DNA of 64,000 nt from Actinomycetospora endophytica (lineage in GTDB: Bacteria; Actinomycetota; Actinomycetes; Mycobacteriales; Pseudonocardiaceae). Position numbers and translations under genes: made by a program. The stretch's first letter is position 1. The number at the start of each line of letters is the position of its first letter. The notes below the pieces were generated by a model that was given only the letters and a program-made list of their open reading frames with translations, did not search any database and was not told the DNA's origin. Where the stretch lies: assembly GCF_021026375.1 (NCBI RefSeq), contig NZ_JAJNDB010000004.1, positions 434,001 through 498,000 of the forward strand. The letters run 5' to 3'. Shown here piece by piece: positions 15,164 to 25,182 of this stretch.

Positions 15164-16645
15164 ATGGGCGAGGCGCAGCTGACGCCGCGTGAGGAGCTGG
15201 CCCGCTCGCGCGAGGTCCGCCCCGACCACCTGCCGCGGCGCCTCCTCGCGTCCTGGCACCGCAGCGCCGGGTACGGGGTCTCCCTCGACGCCGTCAGCCC
15301 GGCGTACGCGGGCGGGGTGGACGACGAGTCGCTGTTCTACGAGTCCGGCCAGCAGGTCCTGCGCGACCTCCACCAGACTCTCGCGGACGAGCCGGTGAGC
15401 CTGATGCTGACCGACGTCGACGGGCTGGTGCTGAACCGGGTGTGCGGGGACCGGTTCCTGCTCGACGCCCTCGACTCGGTCTACCTCGCGCCCGGTTTCG
15501 ACTACTCGGAACGCGAGACCGGCACGACGGGCCTGGGGCTGGCACTGGCCGACCGGGTCCCGACCCTGGTCCGCGCCGAGGAGCACTACTGCACCCGCCT
15601 CTGGGGCTACACCTGCGCGGCCGTGCCGGTCGAGGACCCGATCACCGGCGAGCTGGTCGGTAGCGTCAACCTCACGACCTGGTCGCAGCAGTCCTACAAC
15701 CTGCTCCTCGCCCTGGCCCAGACCGCGGCGCGCGGCACCGAGGCGCTGATGCTCGCGCGCTCGCAGGGTCGGACGCCGCGCCCGGCGAACCGGGGCCGGG
15801 TGTTCCGGGTGCAGACGGCGCTGCGCGGGGACGGGGCGCACGGTGTCTCGACCCTCGGCCCCGAGTGGCGCTCGGCGTTCGAGGCGGCGCGGGCGGCGGT
15901 GGCCGAGGGGCAGGGCGTGGCGGTCATCGGGGAGGCCGGTACGGGGAAGAGCGCCCTGCTCTCCGGGGTGTACGCCGACACCCATCCCGGCCGGCGGGTG
16001 CTCGACGCGCGGGCGCCGGAGCCCCAGGACGTCGGGTCCTGGCTCTCGCTGTGGTCCCCGGAGCTCGGCAAGGCGGACACCAGCGTGATCATCGGCCGGG
16101 TCGACGCGCTGCCGGCCTACGCCGCGGGTGAGCTGGTGGACCAGTGGAGCGCGCAGGGCAGCCCCGGCTCGTCGGTCTCACTGACCGCGCGCGGGCTCGA
16201 GGCGGTGCCGCCGGCGATGACCGGACTCGTCGGTCGCGTCGTCGAGCTCCCGCCGCTGCGCCACCGCTCCGACGACGTCATGCCGCTGGCGCGCCGGTTC
16301 GCCCGCGAGGTCCGCGGCCGCGAGGTGCGCTTCACCGCCGCCGCGGAGCACACGCTGGTGACCTACCACTGGCCGGGCAACGTGACCCAGCTGCGCGACG
16401 TGGTCCGGCACGCGACGACCCGCGCCGACGTCGTCGCCGAACGGGATCTCCCGCCCGAGGTCTTCACCGGCAGCCTGCACAAGCTGACGCGGATGGAGAG
16501 CCTGGAGCGCGACGAGATCGTCCGCTGCCTGTCCGAACCCGGCGCCACCGCCGCGGACGCCGCCGCCGAGCTCGGGATGAGCCGGTCGACCATCTACCGG
16601 AGAATTGCGCGGTACGGGATCCGGCTGCCGGCCGGCGCCGACTGA
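15164..16645 (+). CDS. AcoR/MimR-type GAF-AAA-Fis regulator lacking GAFTGA
   Basis: A 493-residue protein with the AcoR-like opening (SWHRSAGYGVS at 30-40), a GAF domain (about 60-200), an AAA+ module with Walker A GEAGTGKS (256-263), and a Fis-type HTH at the C-terminus (MSRSTIYRRIARYG). The AAA+ part is short, and no GAFTGA loop for sigma-54 contact is visible. Actinobacteria generally lack sigma-54, so it likely works as an ordinary DNA-binding regulator. GAGGAGG precedes the ATG. It sits upstream of the GMC oxidoreductase operon, its likely target. Inverted repeats in the 93-bp gap are candidate operators. Confidence 0.84.
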   Translation: MGEAQLTPREELARSREVRPDHLPRRLLASWHRSAGYGVSLDAVSPAYAGGVDDESLFYESGQQVLRDLHQTLADEPVSLMLTDVDGLVLNRVCGDRFLLDALDSVYLAPGFDYSERETGTTGLGLALADRVPTLVRAEEHYCTRLWGYTCAAVPVEDPITGELVGSVNLTTWSQQSYNLLLALAQTAARGTEALMLARSQGRTPRPANRGRVFRVQTALRGDGAHGVSTLGPEWRSAFEAARAAVAEGQGVAVIGEAGTGKSALLSGVYADTHPGRRVLDARAPEPQDVGSWLSLWSPELGKADTSVIIGRVDALPAYAAGELVDQWSAQGSPGSSVSLTARGLEAVPPAMTGLVGRVVELPPLRHRSDDVMPLARRFAREVRGREVRFTAAAEHTLVTYHWPGNVTQLRDVVRHATTRADVVAERDLPPEVFTGSLHKLTRMESLERDEIVRCLSEPGATAADAAAELGMSRSTIYRRIARYGIRLPAGAD

Positions 16646-16655
16646 CCCGTTCCTC

Positions 16656-16692
16656 TCGATATCGAATCCGCATTTCCGGCAGGGAATGCGGA
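16656..16692. promoter_or_regulatory. Inverted repeats between regulator and GMC operon
   Basis: A perfect TCGATATCGA palindrome (16656-16665) is followed by an 8-bp perfect inverted repeat, TCCGCATT (16667-16674) and AATGCGGA (16685-16692). They lie just after the regulator stop and 47 bp before the next start codon. Either operator or terminator roles fit. The local AT content is unusually high for this window, which favours a promoter. Confidence 0.4.
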
Positions 16693-16738
16693 CGCAGGTG
16701 ACGTGTGCCCGGAACCGGGCCGAAAGGAGAATGTCCCG

Positions 16739-17179
16739 ATGGCCAGTGCCCTGATATCGGCGCGGGATCGCCAGACCCTGGTCGAGGTGGTCTGCACGGC
16801 ATTTCCGCATTCCAGTTTCCCGCGTGGTCCCTATGAACGCGCCGCCGACGTCGTTCTCGACCAGGCCGGTCAGGACCCGCGATTCCTGGCGCAGTTGATC
16901 CAGGGACTCGGCGAGCTCGACGCCCAGCGCGACGTCCCGTTCACCGAGCTCGACACCGACACCGCCGCGGCGGTGCTGCGGGGCGCCGACGGGACCCCGT
17001 TCCTGACCGCCGTCGTCGACAGCGCGGTGGTGACGCTCTACAGCGACCCCGAGGTGTGGGAGCTGCTCGGCTACGAGGGGCCGTCCTACGACAAGGGCGG
17101 CTACGTCGACCGCGGGTTCAACGACCTGGACTGGCTGCCCGAGCCCCGCATCACCCACGACGAGGAGGCCTCGGCATGA
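16739..17179 (+). CDS. Gluconate 2-dehydrogenase subunit 3 family protein
   Basis: A 146-residue protein resembling the small subunit 3 that partners membrane or soluble GMC-type dehydrogenases. It starts with [20 protein letters not shown] and ends in DLDWLPEPR, typical of the family, but lacks the twin-arginine signal usual for periplasmic forms, so it is probably cytoplasmic. AAAGGAGA lies 9 nt before the ATG. The stop overlaps the GMC oxidoreductase start by 4 nt, strongly suggesting a two-subunit enzyme. Confidence 0.8.
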   Translation: MASALISARDRQTLVEVVCTAFPHSSFPRGPYERAADVVLDQAGQDPRFLAQLIQGLGELDAQRDVPFTELDTDTAAAVLRGADGTPFLTAVVDSAVVTLYSDPEVWELLGYEGPSYDKGGYVDRGFNDLDWLPEPRITHDEEASA

Positions 17180-18741
17180 CCCGCTTCGACTACGACGACG
17201 GCGACGTGGTGGTCGTCGTCGGTTCCGGGGCCGGCGGCGGCACCGTCGCCAACGAGCTCTGCCAGCGCGGATTCAAGACCGTGGTGCTCGAGGCCGGCCC
17301 GCACCTGACCGGCGAGGACTACGTCCAGGACGAGTGGGAGGCGTTCGGGCAGATGGCCTGGACCGACCCGCGCACGACCTCCGGGAGCTGGCAGGTCGCG
17401 ACGGACTTCCCCGAGCTGCCCGCCTGGATCGTCAAGGCGGTCGGCGGCACCACGACCCACTGGGCCGGCGCGTGCCCCCGGTTCAAGGCCCACGAGCTCG
17501 CGGCCCGCAGCACCTACGGCGACATCGACGGCGCGAACCTGCTCGACTGGCCGATCGCCCTCTCCGAGCTCGAGCCGTACTACGACAAGGCCGAGATCAA
17601 GATGGGGGTCACCCATCGCCACGGCCGCCCGCCGCTGCCGGCGAACAACAACTACAAGGTCTTCGCGAACGGGGCCGAGAAGGTCGGCTACCGCTACTAC
17701 TCGACCGGCCCGTACGCCACGAACGCCGAGCCGTACGACGGCAGGCCCGCGACCGTCCAGGACGGGTTCAACTTCCAGGGCGACAAGCACGGCTCGAAGT
17801 GGTCGACGCTGGTCGCCGAACTGCCCAAGGCCGAGCGGACCGGCAACCTCGACCTGCGGCCCGACAGCCACGCCGCGCAGATCCTGCACGACGCGACCGG
17901 CCGCGCGACCGGGGTGCTCTACGTCGACCGCAACGGAACCCTGCGCCGGCAACGGGCCGCGGTGGTGTGCGTCGCGGGCAATTCCATCGAGACGCCGCGC
18001 CTGCTGCTGCTCTCCGGGTCCGCGCAGCACCCGGACGGTCTGGCCAACTCGTCCGGGCAGGTGGGGCGGAACTACATGCGTCACACCACCGGCACGGTCT
18101 GGGGCCAGTTCGACCGGCCGGTGCACATGTACCGCGGCGAGACGATGGCCGGGGTGATCGCCGACGAGTCCCGCCTCGACACCGACCGCGGCTTCGTCGG
18201 CGGCTACTACATGGAGACGATCGCGCTGGGCCCGGCTTTCCTGGCGAAGTTCGTCGCGCCGGGGAAGTGGGGCTCGCAGCTCACCGAACTGCTCGACGGC
18301 TACCGCAACACCGCCGGGATGTGGATCGTCGGCGAGGACATGCCGCAGGCCGACAACCGGATCACGCTGAACAGCGACGTCACCGACGCCCACCAGCTCC
18401 CGGTCGCCGACGTCCACTTCGACGACCACGCCAACGACGTCGCGATGCGCCGCCACGGCCAGCGTCAGGGCGCGGCGGTGTACCAGGCGGTCGGGTCCCG
18501 GCGCACGATCGAGACCCCGCCGTACCCGTCGACGCACAACCTCGGCACCTGCCGGATGAGCCAGCGGCCGCGCGACGGCGTCGTCGACCGCTTCGGGCGC
18601 GCCCACGACGTCCCGAACCTGTTCATCTCCGACGGCAGCGTCTTCACGACCGGCGCGGCGGCGAACCCGACGCTGACGATCGTGGCGCTGGCGACGCGAC
18701 AGGCCGAGTACATCGCCACCGAGCTCACCAAGACCCTCTGA
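17176..18741 (+). CDS. GMC-family FAD oxidoreductase
   Basis: A 521-residue flavoenzyme with the dinucleotide-binding motif [15 protein letters not shown] near residues 12-27 and the GMC C-terminal signature [10 protein letters not shown] followed by [17 protein letters not shown]. The family oxidises alcohols or sugar hydroxyls. It is paired with the subunit 3-like protein and followed by a PEBP protein, with the GAF-AAA-Fis regulator upstream. Substrate cannot be told; gluconate, polyols or a cyclic alcohol are all possible. Confidence 0.87.
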   Translation: MTRFDYDDGDVVVVVGSGAGGGTVANELCQRGFKTVVLEAGPHLTGEDYVQDEWEAFGQMAWTDPRTTSGSWQVATDFPELPAWIVKAVGGTTTHWAGACPRFKAHELAARSTYGDIDGANLLDWPIALSELEPYYDKAEIKMGVTHRHGRPPLPANNNYKVFANGAEKVGYRYYSTGPYATNAEPYDGRPATVQDGFNFQGDKHGSKWSTLVAELPKAERTGNLDLRPDSHAAQILHDATGRATGVLYVDRNGTLRRQRAAVVCVAGNSIETPRLLLLSGSAQHPDGLANSSGQVGRNYMRHTTGTVWGQFDRPVHMYRGETMAGVIADESRLDTDRGFVGGYYMETIALGPAFLAKFVAPGKWGSQLTELLDGYRNTAGMWIVGEDMPQADNRITLNSDVTDAHQLPVADVHFDDHANDVAMRRHGQRQGAAVYQAVGSRRTIETPPYPSTHNLGTCRMSQRPRDGVVDRFGRAHDVPNLFISDGSVFTTGAAANPTLTIVALATRQAEYIATELTKTL

Positions 18742-18755
18742 TCACGGAGACCCCG

Positions 18756-19310
18756 ATGACCGCCTCCACCGCGCCGCCCGTGGCGCCCCCCGATCCCTAC
18801 GGCTTCCTCCCCGAGGTCGCCTCGTTCACCCTCACCAGCCGCGATGTCGGCGACGGCGTGCCGCTCGGCCGCCCGCAGGTCAGCGGCATCATGGGGGCGG
18901 GCGGCGACGACCGCTCGCCGCAGCTGAGCTGGCGGGACCATCCCAGCGCCACCCGCAGCTTCGCCGTCACCTGCCACGACCCGGACGCCCCGACCGGCAG
19001 CGGGTTCTGGCACTGGGCGGTCGCCGACCTCCCGGCGGGGACGACGGAGCTGGCCGCGGGCGCCGGCAACGTCGACGGCTCGCTGCTCCCGCAGGGGGCG
19101 CTGGCGCTGCCGAACGACGCCGGGATGCACGGCTACCTCGGCGCAGCGCCGCCCGAGGGCCACGGCGTGCACCGCTACTTCTTCGTGGTGCACGCGGTCG
19201 ACGTGCCCATGATCGGCGTCGGGCGGGGCGCCTCGCCCGCGTTCCTCGGGTTCCTGCTCTTCACGCACACCCTGGCCCGGGCGACGCTCGTGGCGACCTA
19301 CGAGCGCTGA
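18756..19310 (+). CDS. YbhB/YbcL-type PEBP family protein
   Basis: A 184-residue phosphatidylethanolamine-binding-protein-like protein. [15 protein letters not shown] (about 68-82), [11 protein letters not shown] and [13 protein letters not shown] form the conserved anion-binding site. Bacterial YbhB proteins have no settled role. The ATG is 14 bp after the GMC gene with a CGGAGA-like ribosome-binding site, so it is the third gene of that operon. It converges on the LuxR-type regulator with only 15 bp between stop codons. Confidence 0.85.
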   Translation: MTASTAPPVAPPDPYGFLPEVASFTLTSRDVGDGVPLGRPQVSGIMGAGGDDRSPQLSWRDHPSATRSFAVTCHDPDAPTGSGFWHWAVADLPAGTTELAAGAGNVDGSLLPQGALALPNDAGMHGYLGAAPPEGHGVHRYFFVVHAVDVPMIGVGRGASPAFLGFLLFTHTLARATLVATYER

Positions 19311-19325
19311 GCGTCAGGCACCGTC

Positions 19326-22067
19326 TCACGCACCGTCGAGCCCGAGCACGAACCGCGCGAGCTCGACGCGGGAGCTGATGCCCAGCTTCGGGAACATCCG
19401 GTAGAGGTGACTGCCCACGGTGCGGTGGGACAGGAACAGCCGGCCCCCGATCTCCCGGTTGGTGAGCCCGTCGGCCACCAGCCGGGCGATCTGGGCCTCC
19501 TGGGTCGTCAGGCGCTGCCAGGCGGGATGACGGGGCCCGACGCCGGGCTCGCCGAGACGGGCCAGCTCGGCGGCCGCGACCGTCGCGAGCGGCCCGTTGC
19601 CCAGCGCCTCGAACCCGGCGTGGGCGCGGCGCAGCGCCGACCGGGCCCGGCCGGTGCGGCCGTCGCGCAGCAGGCGGCGGGCGTGCGCGAGCTCCAGCCG
19701 GGCGCGGTCGAAGGGCCGCAGATCGGCGCGCCCGAGCGCGGTGACGAACCGGCCGTCGGCCCCGTCCTCCGGTCCGAGGACCGCCTCGGCGTGGTCGGCG
19801 GCGGCGAGCAGGCCGGGCGGGGCGTCGGGGCCGGCCCGCGCGACGAGGTCGCGGATCCGGGCGAGGGCCCACCAGGCGGTCCCGGGGTCGCCGGTGTGGG
19901 CGGCGGCGTCGGCGAGCGGGATCGCGCCGCAGAACGCGTTGCGGGGGTTGACCCCGGGCACGTCCAGGTCGAACAGCGGCCCGAGCAGCGTGGTGGCCTC
20001 CTGCGCGTGACCGCGGTGCGCCGCGCGGATCCCCCGCGAGCAGCGCAACATGCCCCGGGTCGTGTCGTGCCCGTCGCGCACGAGCTCCTCGGCCTCGGCG
20101 TCGAGGGACGCGGCCCGGTCGGTGTCCCCGTACAGGTCGGCGAGCAGCGCAGCGGCGATCAGGGCGTCGCCCAGCCAGTCCTCGCGCCCCGACTCCCGGA
20201 CCAGGCGCAGCGCCTCGGCGGCCGACTCGGCGGCGGTGTCCCAGGCGCCCCGGTCCACCTCGGTGAACGCCCGCAGCGTCTGGAGCGCTCCCACCGAGGC
20301 GAGCCGGCCCTGCGCCCGGAGCCCGGCGTCGGCCTGGGCGAGCACGGCCGAGGCGGCCGCGTAGTCGGCGACGACGTAGTCGACCAGGCCGAGCAGTGCC
20401 CCGGACTCGGGATCCGGCGCGGCCCCGGGGCGGCGCCCGAGCCGCCGTCGGATCTCGGCGTTGCACTCCAGCGGGGCCGCCTGCGCGAGCATCGCCAGCA
20501 TCCGGGGGTCGAGCGGATCCAGGGGCAGCCGGTGGGCCGCCGCGACCAGCGCGGCCCGGGTGGCCTCGTCCGGGTAGGACCACCAGCAGCGTTGGGCGGC
20601 GACGGCGAGCACCGCCACCGCGAGCGCGTCGTCGCCGAGCTCCCGGGCCTCGTCGGCCAGCCCGATGAGCTCGGCCGTCCCGGTCCGTGGATCGGGGCGG
20701 GACCCGTCGAGCCGGGCCCGCAGCCGCAGACCGCGGATCTCGGTGAGCCGGTCGGGCGCCGGCTCGGCGACGTCGTCGAGCACGCGTCCGGCGAGTGCGG
20801 GCCGCCCGCCGTCGAGGGCGATCTCCGCCGCCTCGAGCAGCCGGTCGGCGCGGCGGGCCGGATCGGCGCACAGGCGGGCGCTGCGCAGGAGCGGCATGAC
20901 GGCGGCGTCGGGCACGCCCAGCCCGCGGGACCGGCGCGCCTGCTCGGCCAGCCGGTCGGCGAGGTCGTCGTCGGGCCCGACCGCCGCGGCGGACAGGTGG
21001 GCGAGACGCACGTGGGGATCGCCGACGACCTCGGCGAGCGCCCGATGCACCTCCCGACGGCGGGTCGGGCCGGCCTGCGAGCGCAGCGCGGAGGCGGCGA
21101 GGGGGTGGGAGAACCGGACGTGCCCGTCCGCGTCGAGGTCGATCACCCCCGCCGCGACGGCCGTGGCCAGGGCGTCGTCGCCGACGGCGACCCCGGTCAG
21201 CCGCGCGGTCGCCAGGAGGACCTCCCCGGTGTCCGCCCGGGTGTCGCTCGCCGCCGCCAGGAGCGCGGCCCGGGTGAGGGGGTCGAGGCCGTCGAGGCGC
21301 CGGGCGGAGGCCCGCTCGAGGCGGACGTCGAGGGGGAGGGCGCCGGGGTCCGGGGGCCAGCGGTCGTCGCCGAGCACCGTCGGCAGCTCGCGCAGCGCGA
21401 GCGGGTTCCCGGCGGCGTCGTGCAGGACCGCCTCGCGCGCGGCCGGGTGGAGGCCGGGATGGTGGGCGTCGAGCAGGGCCGCGGCGTCGGCGGGGCGCAG
21501 CGGCGGGACGGTCAGCGTCGGGAGGCCGGCCAGCGCGAACGGCTCGCCGGGGCTGCGACCGGCCAGGAGCAGCGCCACCGGGTCGGCGTCGAGCCGGCGG
21601 GCGACGAAGCCGAGGACCTGCGCGGTCGGCCCGTCGAGGGCGTGCGCGTCGTCGACGACCACCAGCAGCGGCCCGTCCTCGGCGACGGTCAGCAGCTCGA
21701 GGGTGGCCTGGGCGGTCGCGAACACGTCGGGGACCGTGGGGCCGCCGCGCTCCAGCACCGCGCACAGCGTCCCGATCGTGCGTGGCGGGAGCTGGTCGAG
21801 CCCTGCCATGAGCGGCGAGACGAGCCGGCGCAGCGCCGCGTACGGGACGTCCCGCTCGGCGTCGGACCCCCGCATCGTCAGGACCCGCACCCCGCAACCG
21901 CCGGCCAGCCCGACCGCCCACGCCAGCAGGCTCGTCTTCCCGATGCCGGTGCCGCCGCGGACGAGCAGGGCGCCGCCGCCGCCGTCGTCGAGGTGGTCGA
22001 TCAGTGCGCTGAGCCGATCGGTCTCAGCGGTGCGTCCGGGTGGCGGGCTGATGGGTGCGGTCGTCAC
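19326..22067 (-). CDS. LAL-type LuxR-family regulator
   Basis: A 913-residue large ATP-binding LuxR regulator. Walker A GGTGIGKTS is at 38-46 and the Walker B-like LLVVVDDAHAL near residue 135. A long Ala/Leu-rich helical repeat middle region resembles TPR-type sensors, and the C-terminal LuxR HTH holds GLTNREIGGRLFLSHRTVGSHL. LAL proteins control pathway-specific or secondary-metabolite genes in actinobacteria. Its likely target is unclear; the divergent hydrolase gene at 22210 lies across a 142-bp gap. The opposite strand carries long open frames that are codon-bias artefacts. Confidence 0.9.
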   Translation of the reverse strand: MTTAPISPPPGRTAETDRLSALIDHLDDGGGGALLVRGGTGIGKTSLLAWAVGLAGGCGVRVLTMRGSDAERDVPYAALRRLVSPLMAGLDQLPPRTIGTLCAVLERGGPTVPDVFATAQATLELLTVAEDGPLLVVVDDAHALDGPTAQVLGFVARRLDADPVALLLAGRSPGEPFALAGLPTLTVPPLRPADAAALLDAHHPGLHPAAREAVLHDAAGNPLALRELPTVLGDDRWPPDPGALPLDVRLERASARRLDGLDPLTRAALLAAASDTRADTGEVLLATARLTGVAVGDDALATAVAAGVIDLDADGHVRFSHPLAASALRSQAGPTRRREVHRALAEVVGDPHVRLAHLSAAAVGPDDDLADRLAEQARRSRGLGVPDAAVMPLLRSARLCADPARRADRLLEAAEIALDGGRPALAGRVLDDVAEPAPDRLTEIRGLRLRARLDGSRPDPRTGTAELIGLADEARELGDDALAVAVLAVAAQRCWWSYPDEATRAALVAAAHRLPLDPLDPRMLAMLAQAAPLECNAEIRRRLGRRPGAAPDPESGALLGLVDYVVADYAAASAVLAQADAGLRAQGRLASVGALQTLRAFTEVDRGAWDTAAESAAEALRLVRESGREDWLGDALIAAALLADLYGDTDRAASLDAEAEELVRDGHDTTRGMLRCSRGIRAAHRGHAQEATTLLGPLFDLDVPGVNPRNAFCGAIPLADAAAHTGDPGTAWWALARIRDLVARAGPDAPPGLLAAADHAEAVLGPEDGADGRFVTALGRADLRPFDRARLELAHARRLLRDGRTGRARSALRRAHAGFEALGNGPLATVAAAELARLGEPGVGPRHPAWQRLTTQEAQIARLVADGLTNREIGGRLFLSHRTVGSHLYRMFPKLGISSRVELARFVLGLDGA

Positions 22068-22209
22068 GCGCGGTACCCCCTCAGGCCCCCAACCGGTGTG
22101 AAACGAGCGTAGGCGACCCGGCGACGGCAGTCATGTGACCGAAGAACACGGTGTCCGGACTACCTAGCGTGATCGGCGAGACCGGTCCTGACGAGAGGAA
22201 CGAGAGCCG

Positions 22210-22998
22210 ATGACCCCCGTGCTGTTCATCCACGGCCTGTGGCTGCACCAGACGTCCTGGGCGCCCTGGATGGAGCTGTTCGCCGCCGAGGGCTACGAAC
22301 CGCATGCCGCCGGCTGGCCCGGTGAGCCGGCGACGGTCGAGGAGGCGCGCGCGAACCCCGACGCGGTGGCCGACGCCGGGATCGACGACATCGTCGACCA
22401 CCACGCGAAGCTGATCGCCGCGCTGCCGTCCAAGCCGATCCTCGTCGGGCACTCCTTCGGCGGGATGTTCGCGCAGAAGCTGCTCGGCGACGGGCTCGCC
22501 GCCGCCGCGGTGGCCATCGACGCGGCGCAGTTCAAGGGCGTGCTGCCGCTGCCGCTGTCGTCACTGCACGCCACGTTCCCGGTCTTCCGGAACCCGTCGA
22601 ACAAGCATCACGCGGTGTCGCTCACCGCCGAGCAGTTCCGGTACGCGTTCGCCGGGGCGGTCCCGGAGGAGGAGTCGCAGCAGCTGTACGACGCCTGGGC
22701 CATCCCCTCACCGGGCAAGCCGCTGTTCGAGGCCGCCGCGGCCAACTTCTCGCCGCACTCGCCGGCGACCGTGGCCACCCGCAACGCCGACCGCGGGCCG
22801 CTGCTGCTGGTGATGGGCGGCCAGGACAAGACGGTCCCGGAGGCGATCACGAAGGCGGAGTACAAGAAGTACCGGGACTCCGGGGCGATCACCGACCTGC
22901 ACGAGTTCGACGACCGCGCGCACTCGCTGACCATCGACCACGGCTGCGCCGACGTGGCCCGCGACGCGCTGACGTGGCTCCGCGCGCAGGGGCTGTAG
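22210..22998 (+). CDS. Alpha/beta-hydrolase
   Basis: A 262-residue alpha/beta-hydrolase with oxyanion motif FIHGLW (6-11), nucleophile Ser82 in GHSFGG, the acid Asp in MGGQDKTVPE and the catalytic His in RAHSLTIDHG. It has no signal peptide. It lies divergent from the LAL regulator, which may control it. Substrate unknown; esterase, lactonase or haloperoxidase-like activities are all compatible. Confidence 0.88.
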   Translation: MTPVLFIHGLWLHQTSWAPWMELFAAEGYEPHAAGWPGEPATVEEARANPDAVADAGIDDIVDHHAKLIAALPSKPILVGHSFGGMFAQKLLGDGLAAAAVAIDAAQFKGVLPLPLSSLHATFPVFRNPSNKHHAVSLTAEQFRYAFAGAVPEEESQQLYDAWAIPSPGKPLFEAAAANFSPHSPATVATRNADRGPLLLVMGGQDKTVPEAITKAEYKKYRDSGAITDLHEFDDRAHSLTIDHGCADVARDALTWLRAQGL

Positions 22999-23006
22999 CT
23001 GACCTC

Positions 23007-23165
23007 TCAGTCCGGCAGGTGGTCCGGCGGGACGTCGTGCGGGTGGTAGTCGTTCGCGACGCCCTCCGCCGCGAGGTAGGCGGCGATCTCGGCCGCCTCC
23101 TGGTGGTCGTCGGAGGGCGCCGCGGGCGCGCTGGGGGCCAGCGGCGCGTCGTTCGGTCCGGTCAT
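23007..23165 (-). CDS. Small acidic hypothetical protein, 52 aa
   Basis: A 52-residue frame starting at an ATG with a good GAGAGGA ribosome-binding site. The N-terminal third is Pro/Ala-rich, the middle is a short helix (EAAEIAAYLAAEG) and the C-terminus is His/Asp-rich (DYHPHDVPPDHLPD). No family was recognised. It sits in the gap between the hydrolase and SDR genes on the SDR strand, 83 bp after the SDR stop. The ribosome-binding site and biased composition support a real gene, but a homologue search is needed. Confidence 0.5.
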   Translation of the reverse strand: MTGPNDAPLAPSAPAAPSDDHQEAAEIAAYLAAEGVANDYHPHDVPPDHLPD

Positions 23166-23248
23166 GGCGCGGTCCTCTCGTTCCGGGTCCCTGGAGACGG
23201 TGGTCCCCGCGGCGGCCGGGGACAAGGCGCCGTCGGGACGAACCGTGC

Positions 23249-24028
23249 TCACAACGTGGCGACCAGTCCGCCGTCGACGGTGATCCCGGTCCCGGTGACG
23301 TTGCCCGCGCGCCCGCTCGCCAGCAGCACGACGAGGGCCGCGACCTCCTCGGGCCGGGTGAACCGGCCGGTCGCGGTGCCGGCGACCGCCGCCGACGCGA
23401 CGTCGTCGGGGGACTGCCCGGCGGCCCCGGCGACGGTGTCGGCGACGCCACCCGCGCCGAGCCACAGGTCGGTGGCGACCGGGCCGGGGTCGACCCAGGT
23501 CACCCGGACCCCGCGGGGCCCGACCTCCTTCGAGACCGCCTTGCAGACGTTGTCGAGCGCCGCCTTGGCCGCCCCGTAGTCGATCACCGCGGGGTCGGGG
23601 AGGAACGCGTTCACCGAGCCGACGGTGACGATCGCGCCGCGGCCGGCGGCGAGCATCGTCGGGAGCACGGCCCGCATCGCGCGGACGGCGGCCATGAGGT
23701 TCAGCGTCAGGGAGTCCAGCCACTGCTCGTCGGTGACCTCGAGGAACCCGCCGAGCCGTGGGTGGACCGCGCCGACGTTGTTGACCAGGACGTCGACGCG
23801 TCCCCCGGCGGCGTCGACGAGGGCCGCCGGGCCGTCCGGGGTGCCGAGATCGACCGGGACCACGTCGACGAGGCCCTTCGCGGCCAGCGTCGTGAGCTCG
23901 GCCGAAGCGGTGCGGGCCCCCGCGACGACGTGGGCGCCCTCGTCGACCAGGGCTCGGGTCACCGCCAGCCCGATGCCGCGGCTCGCGCCGGTCACCACCG
24001 CCACCGCACCGTCGAGTTCGAGATCCAT
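23249..24028 (-). CDS. Short-chain dehydrogenase/reductase
   Basis: A 259-residue classical SDR with NAD(P) motif TGASRGIG (13-20), NNVG, catalytic Ser in GSVNAF, YGAAK for the Tyr-Lys pair, and the C-terminal GTGITVDGG. The start at 24028 is chosen because GGAGGG lies just upstream. It is divergent from the aldo-keto reductase gene across 143 bp. Substrate unknown. Confidence 0.87.
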   Translation of the reverse strand: MDLELDGAVAVVTGASRGIGLAVTRALVDEGAHVVAGARTASAELTTLAAKGLVDVVPVDLGTPDGPAALVDAAGGRVDVLVNNVGAVHPRLGGFLEVTDEQWLDSLTLNLMAAVRAMRAVLPTMLAAGRGAIVTVGSVNAFLPDPAVIDYGAAKAALDNVCKAVSKEVGPRGVRVTWVDPGPVATDLWLGAGGVADTVAGAAGQSPDDVASAAVAGTATGRFTRPEEVAALVVLLASGRAGNVTGTGITVDGGLVATL

Positions 24029-24171
24029 CCGCCGTCCCTCCAGCGCCTGTCGCGTCGGGGTCAGTGGACCCGCACGGCGGGTGCGGTCGCTTCGGTCAGT
24101 CGACTGCACCTCACCGATCCGTACACGGAACGTCCACGACAGGCCGCCGGGCCCCGCGCACGCTCTCGGTC

Positions 24172-25179
24172 ATGCGCTACCGACTCCTCGGCCGCAGCGG
24201 GCTGCGGGTCTCCCAGCTCTTCCTGGGCGCGATGACGTTCGCCGACGACTTCGTCCACGGCGCCGGGCGCGACGAGGCCCGGCGGATCGTCGACGCCTAT
24301 GCCGACGCGGGCGGCAACGTCGTCGACACCGCGATCAACTACCGGGACGGCGCGAGCGAGGAGATCGTCGGTGAGGTCCTCGCCGGGCGTCGCGACCGCT
24401 TCGTCGTCGCCACCAAGTACGGGGTCACCCGGGACGGCTCCGACCCCAACGCGGCCGGGAGCCACCGCAAGAACCTGCGGCTCTCGCTGGAGACCAGCCT
24501 GCGGCGGCTCCGCACCGACCACATCGACCTCTACTACGTGCACCTCTGGGACCACCTCACGCCGCTCGAGGAGACGATGCGGGCCCTCGACGACGCCGTC
24601 CGCGACGGCAAGGTGCTCCACCTCGGCATCTCCGACACCCCCGCGTGGGTGGTCGCCCGCGCGAACACCCTCGCCGAGTGCCGGGACCGTACGCCGTTCG
24701 TGGCTCTCCAGGCCCGCTACGGCCTGCTCTCCCGCGACGCCGAGCGCGACCTGCTGCCTGCCGCCGAGGCCCTCGGGATGAGCGTGGCCGCGTGGTCGCC
24801 GCTCGGTGGGGGAGTGCTCTCCGGGGGTCTCCTCCGGGCCGGGAACGGGACGTCGCGGATCCCGGCGGGTTCGGTGAGCGAGCACGACCTCTCCGTCGCG
24901 CGGGTCGTCCAGGAGGTGGCCGACGGACTGGGGGTGGCGCCGGCCCACGTGGCGCTGGCCTGGACGACCGCCCGGTCCCGGTCGGTGCATCCGATCCTGG
25001 GTGCCCGGCGGCTCGAGCAGCTGATGGAGAACCTCGGCGCGCTGGACCTCGTGCTGCCCGACGACGCGCTGAAGCGGCTCGACGACGCGACGGGGTTCGA
25101 GGTCGGCTTCCCGCACGACTTCATCCGCGACATGCAGGGCTTCGTGTTCGGCGAGGCGGGGGCGTTGGTCGATCCGTGA
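24172..25179 (+). CDS. Aldo/keto reductase
   Basis: A 335-residue TIM-barrel AKR. GLRVSQLFLGAMTF, FDTAINY-like VVDTAINYRDG (Asp and Tyr), Lys in VATKYG and the catalytic-His-type YYVHLWD are present, as is the C-terminal NADPH-binding ILGARRLEQL. It probably reduces carbonyls with NADPH. There is no operon partner. A 19-bp tandem duplication follows its stop codon. Confidence 0.88.
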   Translation: MRYRLLGRSGLRVSQLFLGAMTFADDFVHGAGRDEARRIVDAYADAGGNVVDTAINYRDGASEEIVGEVLAGRRDRFVVATKYGVTRDGSDPNAAGSHRKNLRLSLETSLRRLRTDHIDLYYVHLWDHLTPLEETMRALDDAVRDGKVLHLGISDTPAWVVARANTLAECRDRTPFVALQARYGLLSRDAERDLLPAAEALGMSVAAWSPLGGGVLSGGLLRAGNGTSRIPAGSVSEHDLSVARVVQEVADGLGVAPAHVALAWTTARSRSVHPILGARRLEQLMENLGALDLVLPDDALKRLDDATGFEVGFPHDFIRDMQGFVFGEAGALVDP

Positions 25180-25182
25180 GCC

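Noticed and set aside
19407-22112. 900-residue open frame opposite the LAL regulator
   Set aside because: Composition is dominated by Gly/Arg/Val typical of complementary-strand reading; the minus strand has a complete LuxR-family protein.
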